In this document: positions 5,607 through 10,429 of the stretch, piece by piece
Layout: each line of letters starts with the position of its first letter
Numbering within the stretch: position 1 is the first letter of the stretch
NCBI GenBank assembly: GCA_012515455.1
Contig: JAAYYJ010000536.1
Location: 1-10,429 of the forward strand
Direction of reading: 5' to 3'
Length of the DNA stretch: 10,429 bases
Source: Oligosphaeraceae bacterium
Lineage (GTDB): Bacteria > Verrucomicrobiota > Lentisphaeria > Oligosphaerales > Oligosphaeraceae
Program-made: the position numbers and the translations under genes
The notes under the pieces: model-generated
What the model was told of the DNA's origin: nothing
Databases searched by the model: none
The model's input: the letters and a program-made list of their open reading frames with translations, nothing else

Positions 5607-6965
5607 TCAGGCATCGTAGCTGGGAGAGGCTAAGGGCTGATACAATATGGCGGTAATGGCTCCACCGGGCTGGACCCGGGCGAACTCCGCCCGCCGCAGC
5701 CCTGGCAGCCAGATAATCTCCTCCCCGGCCAGCAAGACCGGGACAGCAGCCCGACGGCTGCGCGGGACCCGGGCATCGCTGAAGATATCCTGCAGTTTGC
5801 GCCGGAAATCCGCGCCGAAGGGCTGCAGGCTGTCACCCGCCTGCCAGGAGCGTACCCGCAATAACGCCGGCAGCGCGGTCCGGTCGAACAGCTCCGCCAC
5901 CGCTCCGGAAGGAATTTCAGATGGATCACAGGCTGCCAGCCCGGCTTGGCACTCGGGCAGGTCCAGCCGGGGCTGATTCTGCCAGTCCCAGACCCGCTCC
6001 GCGATACCCGGCTGCGGGTGCCAGCGCTGCAGACCTGCGCGTTCCAGAATTATCTCCTCCCCCCCCGGCAAGGGCAGGCGCACGCTCCGGTCCCGGAAAT
6101 TCTGCAGCGATCCCTGCAATCGGCGCACGAGCTTCCCTGAGGGCGCCCCGGACTGCCCGAATTCGCGCTCCAGCCAGAGCCGCAGCACCCGTGGCAGCAG
6201 TGCTGGATGCAGTCGCTGCCAGGACTCCAGAGAACTGACCTCACACAGCGCGGTCGCGGCTTGCGCTTCCAGATAATCCGCGTCCTGGCGCAAAGCCAGC
6301 AGCGCCTGCTGCACGCCGGCATCGCCGGCAAAAGCCTGCCGGAACTGCGGCAAAATGATATTGCGCACCGCGTTGCGCCGGCAGCTGTTGTCCTGATTGG
6401 TCGCATCGAGGCGCCATTCCGCCACACCGCAGCTGCGGACATATTCCTCCAGCGCGGCTTTGCGCCAAGACAGCAGCGGTCGGTACAGCCGCAGCGGCCC
6501 CATGCGGCGGTACTCCCGCAGGCCACAGAGGCCGCTGGCATTGCCGCCCCGCGCCAGTTTCAGCAGCAAGTCCTCCAGGCAGTCGTCGAGATGATGCGCC
6601 AGCAGCACCGGCAGACGGCCGGCTGCAGACAAATCCCGCCAGGCTTCGAGGCGCAACCGCCGGGCCGCTTCCTCAATCGACTCACCGGCCTGACGCCGTT
6701 CGGGGACCTGCAACGGCAGGGACTGGAAGGCGGTACCCCGCTGGCAGCAGAATTCCCGGCACCACTGTTCGTCGGCCAGGGCGGCCTCGCCGCGCAGTCC
6801 ATGCTGGAAATGCACGGCCCGGCAGGGCTGCCCGACCGCCAGCAACGCCAGCAGCAGGGCAGTGCTGTCGGCCCCGCCGCTGAAGCCCAGCAGCAGCTCC
6901 TGCCCCCGCAGATCATACTCCTGCAGGAAGGCCGCGAGTTGTTCTGGAATATTACGCTCTGCCAT
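5607..6965 (-). CDS. tilS: tRNA(Ile)-lysidine synthetase
   Basis: TilS joins lysine to C34 of the CAU-anticodon tRNA-Ile using ATP, so that it reads AUA. The reaction takes place in the cytoplasm and the gene is normally essential. The 452-residue protein has the PP-loop SGGADS at 29-34, HFQHGLRG (52-59), AHHLDD (123-128) and the RNIILPQF segment near 214, all typical of the catalytic domain. The C-terminal tRNA-binding domain shows the family pattern of RSWQAGDSLQPFG, then KLQDIFSDARVPRSRR. The length is normal. ATG 6965 is the only reasonable start. Its Shine-Dalgarno match (AAGGG, overlapping the stop of the preceding gene) is 16 nt away, so translation may depend on coupling to the ATPase gene, which ends 19 bp upstream. 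The 3' end abuts the repeat region and has no canonical terminator. Confidence 0.95.
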   Translation of the reverse strand: MAERNIPEQLAAFLQEYDLRGQELLLGFSGGADSTALLLALLAVGQPCRAVHFQHGLRGEAALADEQWCREFCCQRGTAFQSLPLQVPERRQAGESIEEAARRLRLEAWRDLSAAGRLPVLLAHHLDDCLEDLLLKLARGGNASGLCGLREYRRMGPLRLYRPLLSWRKAALEEYVRSCGVAEWRLDATNQDNSCRRNAVRNIILPQFRQAFAGDAGVQQALLALRQDADYLEAQAATALCEVSSLESWQRLHPALLPRVLRLWLEREFGQSGAPSGKLVRRLQGSLQNFRDRSVRLPLPGGEEIILERAGLQRWHPQPGIAERVWDWQNQPRLDLPECQAGLAACDPSEIPSGAVAELFDRTALPALLRVRSWQAGDSLQPFGADFRRKLQDIFSDARVPRSRRAAVPVLLAGEEIIWLPGLRRAEFARVQPGGAITAILYQPLASPSYDA

Positions 6966-6984
6966 AATCTGGTCCGGTCTGCCC

Positions 6985-9159
6985 TTAAAAAGTCACCGGA
7001 TTTCTGGCCATGGTGAGATACGTCTCCCGGGTGATCTGGCCGGCTTCGAACAGGTCCCGCAGGGCCCGGTCCATGGTGATCATGCCGTCCTTGGCTGCGG
7101 TCTCCATATATCCCGACAGCTGATGCGTCTTCTTGTCCCGGATCATCGCCTTGACCGCCATGGTGCCGATCAGGATTTCAAATGCCGCCACCCGGCCGCC
7201 TTTTTCACCCCGCCGCGGCAGCAGGCGCTGAGCGATGATCGCCTCCAGAGAAGCGGCCAACTGAGAGCGGATTTGCCCCTGCTGGTCGGCGGGGAACACA
7301 TCGATGATCCGGTCCACGCTTTGGGCCACATCATTGGTATGCAGGGTCGCGAACACCAGGTGCCCGGTCTCGGCCGCGGTCAGCGCGGCCCGGATGGTCT
7401 CCGGATCGCGCATCTCGCCAATCAGGATCACATCCGGGTCCTGCCGCAACACGTACTTCAGAGCATTGGCGAAACTCAGAGTGTCGGCATTGACTTCGCG
7501 CTGCTCTATCAGGGCCATCTTGTGCGGATGCACAAACTCGATGGGGTCCTCGATGGTGATGACATGGCAGGAATGCAGCCGGTTGACTTCACTGAGCAAC
7601 GCGGCCAGGGTGGTCGATTTGCCGTGCCCGGTCGGACCAGTCACCAGCACCAGCCCCTGCGGACAATTGGCCAGATTCAAGACCACCTGCGGCAACCCCA
7701 GAGCCTGCGGATTGGGGATGGTCATGGGAATCAGCCGGAAGGCTGCCGCGACCTTGCCCTTCTGATAAAAACCATTGACCCGGAAACGGTACTCGGCCTG
7801 ATCGTCAGCAGCGGCAATGCCCTTGATGCTCAGGGCAAAATCAATCTCCCGGCGGTCCTCGAAATCCGCCCGCTGGTGCAGACTCAGGACGCTGAACAGC
7901 AGCTTCTGGGTATCCGCACCTGTCAGCTGCGGCATATCGAAAGGTCGCAGCGCGCCGTCCAGGCGGATAACCGGCGGCGAATCGACCGTCAGCAGCAGGT
8001 CCGAAGCGCCATAATGGATGGCATCCTTGAGCAGCTTCTTGATGTTAATGCCGTAATTCACATCCCCGGAATAACTCCGCAGGGTGTCAATGCCGGTCTC
8101 CATGCCCTGGCTCAGGAGCAGGAACTCATCGCGGTTGCTGGCCGCCAGGCTGGCAATCTCCAGCTCGACCTTGCCGGACTGATAAAGCTGCAGCAGCGAG
8201 CGGTTGAAATTTATCATCCCATCCAGACCGCCACCCTTCAGGACCTCAGGAATCGCCTCGAGGTCGCGGTTGGCGATCAGCCGCCGCACCAGGGGGGTAG
8301 CGACCAGGACCTCGAAAGCCGGCACCCGACCCGTGCCATCCTGGCGCGGCAGCAGGCGTTGCGCGACAATACCCTGCAGGGCCAGGGAGAAGTCCAGGGC
8401 GACCTGCTCGCGCAACCCGTCCGGGAAATAGTTAAGAATCCTCTCCAGGGTCTGCTGCACATCCACGGTATGGATGGTCGCAGCCACCAGATGGCCGGTC
8501 ATGGCGGCGGAAATTGCGGTGGCGATGGTCTCCTGATCGCGCATCTCGCCGATGATGATCACATCGGGATTCTGCCGCACCACATGGCGCAGTGCAGTGG
8601 CGAAATCGCGCGTATCCCCGCCAATCTCACGCTGCGACACCAGGGCCTGGTCGTCTTGGTGCACGAACTCAATCGGGTCTTCAATGGTGACAATATGCTT
8701 GGCGGCCGTCTTGTTGATGTGATTGACCAGCGCCGCCAGGGTGGTGGTCTTGCCGCTCCCAGTAGCACCGCTGATCAGAATCAGCCCCCGCGGCAACTCC
8801 GCCAGGCGAGAGACAATTTCAGGGATGCCCAAGGCGGCAAAATCCAGTTCCCCGGAGGGCACCCGGCGGATGGCCAGACTGAGATTGCCGCGCTGAAAAG
8901 ACAGATTGAGGCGGAAACGCCCGGCACTGCCCAGGGTGACCCCCAGGTCCACATCCAGAGCCTGGCGCAGACGCTGTTCCGTCCCCGGAGGCAGGCACTG
9001 CCGGAAAAACTCCAGCACCTCGGTCTCCCGCAGGGGGGATGCATCTGGAATATCGCGGATACTCCCCGCCACCCGCATCCCGGGAATACGCCCCACGCTC
9101 AGGAAGAGGTCCGAAGCGCCGAGCTCTTCCATCGCCAGACAGAGAGCGGAAATATCCAT
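6985..9159 (-). CDS. Tandem PilU-PilT-type fusion: two type IV pilus retraction ATPase modules in one protein
   Basis: PilT and PilU are cytoplasmic hexameric ATPases that depolymerise type IV pili for twitching and DNA uptake. This 724-residue protein holds two full modules of about 360 residues each, roughly twice normal PilT length. Module 1 has an N-terminal ELGASDLFLSVG segment, Walker A GATGSGKT (131-138), TIEDPIEFVH (158-167), Walker B DVIIIGEMRD (199-208) and His box GHLVAATIHT (222-231). Module 2 repeats this order: GASDLLLTV (384-392), GPTGHGKS (508-515), TIEDPIEFVH (535-544), DVILIGEMRD (576-585) and GHLVFATLHT (599-608). Both keep catalytic residues, so both may hydrolyse ATP. Module 2 is more PilT-like, module 1 more PilU-like. 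ATG 9159 is chosen for its AAGGAG 6 nt upstream; a longer frame to 9258 would overlap the preceding gene. It lies between a solute-binding protein gene and tilS, with no other pilus gene in view. Confidence 0.93.
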   Translation of the reverse strand: MDISALCLAMEELGASDLFLSVGRIPGMRVAGSIRDIPDASPLRETEVLEFFRQCLPPGTEQRLRQALDVDLGVTLGSAGRFRLNLSFQRGNLSLAIRRVPSGELDFAALGIPEIVSRLAELPRGLILISGATGSGKTTTLAALVNHINKTAAKHIVTIEDPIEFVHQDDQALVSQREIGGDTRDFATALRHVVRQNPDVIIIGEMRDQETIATAISAAMTGHLVAATIHTVDVQQTLERILNYFPDGLREQVALDFSLALQGIVAQRLLPRQDGTGRVPAFEVLVATPLVRRLIANRDLEAIPEVLKGGGLDGMINFNRSLLQLYQSGKVELEIASLAASNRDEFLLLSQGMETGIDTLRSYSGDVNYGINIKKLLKDAIHYGASDLLLTVDSPPVIRLDGALRPFDMPQLTGADTQKLLFSVLSLHQRADFEDRREIDFALSIKGIAAADDQAEYRFRVNGFYQKGKVAAAFRLIPMTIPNPQALGLPQVVLNLANCPQGLVLVTGPTGHGKSTTLAALLSEVNRLHSCHVITIEDPIEFVHPHKMALIEQREVNADTLSFANALKYVLRQDPDVILIGEMRDPETIRAALTAAETGHLVFATLHTNDVAQSVDRIIDVFPADQQGQIRSQLAASLEAIIAQRLLPRRGEKGGRVAAFEILIGTMAVKAMIRDKKTHQLSGYMETAAKDGMITMDRALRDLFEAGQITRETYLTMARNPVTF

Positions 9160-9165
9160 ACTGTG

Positions 9166-9171
9166 CTCCTT
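9166..9171 (-). promoter_or_regulatory. Ribosome binding site that sets the start of the double ATPase
   Basis: AAGGAG on the minus strand lies 6 nt before ATG 9159. It sits in the 32-bp gap after the stop of the solute-binding protein gene, and it rules against an in-frame start 33 codons further upstream that would overlap that gene and add a proline/alanine-rich leader foreign to PilT proteins. Confidence 0.8.
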
Positions 9172-9191
9172 GAGGCTGAATTGAACCGCGG

Positions 9192-10429
9192 CTAGGGCTG
9201 CGATGGCGCCGCCAACGACCGGGCCTGCTGGAACTGGCGGCGGAAAAACAACAGCCACTCCCGGATAGTATTCGTGCGGCCCTCGGAATCGCGCAAAGCC
9301 GCGGCCACCTGGGCCGATTGCGAATGCTCGAAGGGCAGTGCCTCGAAGGCCGCCATCGCCTCTGCCTGGGCGGCCGGGCCGCCGCTGTCCAGGATGGCCT
9401 TCCAGGCCGCGCGCAGTTCCGGCTCGCAGTCGATAACCATCACCTTGATCAGAATGCGCATAACATCAAACAGCGGTCCGGTCCAGCTGCCTTGATACTG
9501 GAATGCCGCAGCCAGCGCGAAGGGCTCGGCTTCCGGCGCGCTCATGCAGAGGCGGTCCTGGGGGGTATAGACGTCGCGGCGCACGGGCAGGCGGTGCAGG
9601 CTGTATTTCTCTGGACCGCCGGGTGTTCCGGCACGGTATCCCCAGAGACGCTGCCCCTCCTGGCTGAGCAGGAAATCGATGAACATCCTGGCCCGCTCGG
9701 GATGCGGCGCCCCCCGCAGCATCCCGACCGGATCAGCCGAGACCGTCGAGGCCGCATCCGGAGTCCGGAACAGCATCACCGTCTCGCCTTGATGGCTGTT
9801 CACCCACTCGGCCTGCGAACGGCCGTAGAAATCGATGCACATGCCGGCCGCAATCTGCCCCATCGCGGTATCCATGGGCACTTTGCTGGCGGAAAAAGTC
9901 AGGTAGCTGGCATTGCCGCCGATGCGCTTGATCAGATTGATGGCATCCCGCCAGCTCCGGTCCAGGGCCTGCTCTGTACTGAGACCCCCGGCCGCAAGCT
10001 GGGACTGCAGAGCGCTCATGCTGTCCTGCATCTGACGCTGGATCAGCATCTCGAAGCATTTGTTGATCGAGCCGCTCTTCGAGGGGTCAGCCAACCCCAC
10101 CGCATTGAACAGCCGCGGGTCGCTTAAATCCGCCCAACTGCGCAAGGGCAACTCACCAGCCGCGACTGTATAGCCGGCCTGCTGCAGACGCGTCACATTG
10201 CCGCAAATGCCGAAGGAGGAAAAACAGACCCCGTAGTAGCGGTCTCGGGGGTCATACCAGACCTCCCCGCCACCACCGCCAGGAATGATCGGCTCCGGCC
10301 CGGCGAACCACTCGGGATGGCGTTCCTGCAGGCCGCAGGGGACCAGGATGCCGGCGTCAGCCTGCTGCTGGAAATCGTACTGCCCGCCGCCGAAAAACAA
10401 ATCGATGCCGATGCCGATGTCGCAGTGCA
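9192..10429 (-). CDS. ABC transporter extracellular solute-binding protein, partial (N-terminus outside window)
   Basis: About 411 residues are visible and the frame stays open to the right edge. The apparent TTG start at 10400 is internal, because coding continues upstream as HCDIGIGID before LFFGGGQYDF. The IDLFFGGG segment, WYDPRDRYYGVCFSSFGICGN, LPLRSWADLSDPRLFNAVGLADPSKSGS and the later FIDFLLSQEGQRLWGYRAGTPGG follow the pattern of periplasmic binding proteins of the iron(III)/polyamine/sugar type, in which the last motif lies near the hinge of the C-terminal lobe. A signal peptide is expected but would be off the window, so periplasmic location is inferred. The ligand cannot be assigned; iron or another oxyanion/metal complex is one option given the resemblance to ferric-binding proteins. 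Permease and ATPase genes may lie to the right. It is the first visible gene of the minus-strand group. Confidence 0.82.
   Translation of the reverse strand, partial: HCDIGIGIDLFFGGGQYDFQQQADAGILVPCGLQERHPEWFAGPEPIIPGGGGGEVWYDPRDRYYGVCFSSFGICGNVTRLQQAGYTVAAGELPLRSWADLSDPRLFNAVGLADPSKSGSINKCFEMLIQRQMQDSMSALQSQLAAGGLSTEQALDRSWRDAINLIKRIGGNASYLTFSASKVPMDTAMGQIAAGMCIDFYGRSQAEWVNSHQGETVMLFRTPDAASTVSADPVGMLRGAPHPERARMFIDFLLSQEGQRLWGYRAGTPGGPEKYSLHRLPVRRDVYTPQDRLCMSAPEAEPFALAAAFQYQGSWTGPLFDVMRILIKVMVIDCEPELRAAWKAILDSGGPAAQAEAMAAFEALPFEHSQSAQVAAALRDSEGRTNTIREWLLFFRRQFQQARSLAAPSQP

Noticed and set aside
5397..5633. 78-codon plus-strand frame across the palindromic element
   Set aside because: It only translates the hairpins and their flanks; no ribosome site and no recognisable protein.
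6862..9195. Very long open frame (777 codons) on the plus strand opposite tilS and the double ATPase
   Set aside because: It is antisense to two clear protein families, has low-complexity RQ-rich composition typical of a GC-rich shadow frame, and matches nothing I know.

Overview
The window is about 10.4 kb of GC-rich, gene-dense bacterial DNA. The gene content suggests an anaerobic or microaerobic carbohydrate-using bacterium, with a hexosaminidase-like glycoside hydrolase, corrinoid/Fe-S proteins of the QueG type, type IV pilus retraction ATPases and an ABC solute-binding protein. A member of the PVC group (for example Lentisphaerota or Verrucomicrobiota) would fit. That placement is an impression from gene style; no rRNA or other taxonomic marker is present.

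Layout. (1) Positions 2-1285, plus strand: the C-terminal part of a GH20-like glycosidase whose start lies off the window. It is followed by an AT-rich gap with a strong intrinsic terminator (1434-1467), a possible promoter and a 14-bp palindrome. (2) Positions 1564-5172, plus strand: a compact apparent operon of an IclR-family regulator and three tandem homologous Fe-S proteins related to epoxyqueuosine reductase (QueG) and, more distantly, reductive dehalogenases. A and B overlap by 4 bp (ATGA), B and C are 14 bp apart, and each has a good Shine-Dalgarno sequence. (3) Positions 5173-5606: a gene-free gap between convergent operons. It holds a 54-bp direct repeat whose second copy is split by a roughly 153-bp, highly palindromic element with 13-bp inverted ends and four internal hairpins. 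(4) Positions 5607-10429, minus strand: reading right to left, a periplasmic-type ABC solute-binding protein (start off the window), one long protein carrying two complete PilT/PilU-type ATPase modules in tandem, and tilS (tRNA-Ile lysidine synthetase). Gaps are 32 bp and 19 bp, so co-transcription is likely.

How the parts may work together. The IclR regulator is placed to control the three Fe-S genes, and the palindrome upstream of it is a candidate operator. The three proteins share an N-terminal RG-x2-RGI-x2-G motif and a CxxCxxCxxxCP cluster, but differ in the motif after the GLG turn and in the cysteines of the second cluster. That pattern suggests diverged subunits or enzymes of one pathway rather than recent duplicates. 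Their substrate is not evident. The minus-strand group joins functions with no obvious link (solute capture, pilus retraction, tRNA modification). The most unusual protein is the PilU-PilT double ATPase, and the most unusual DNA is the nested palindromic repeat.
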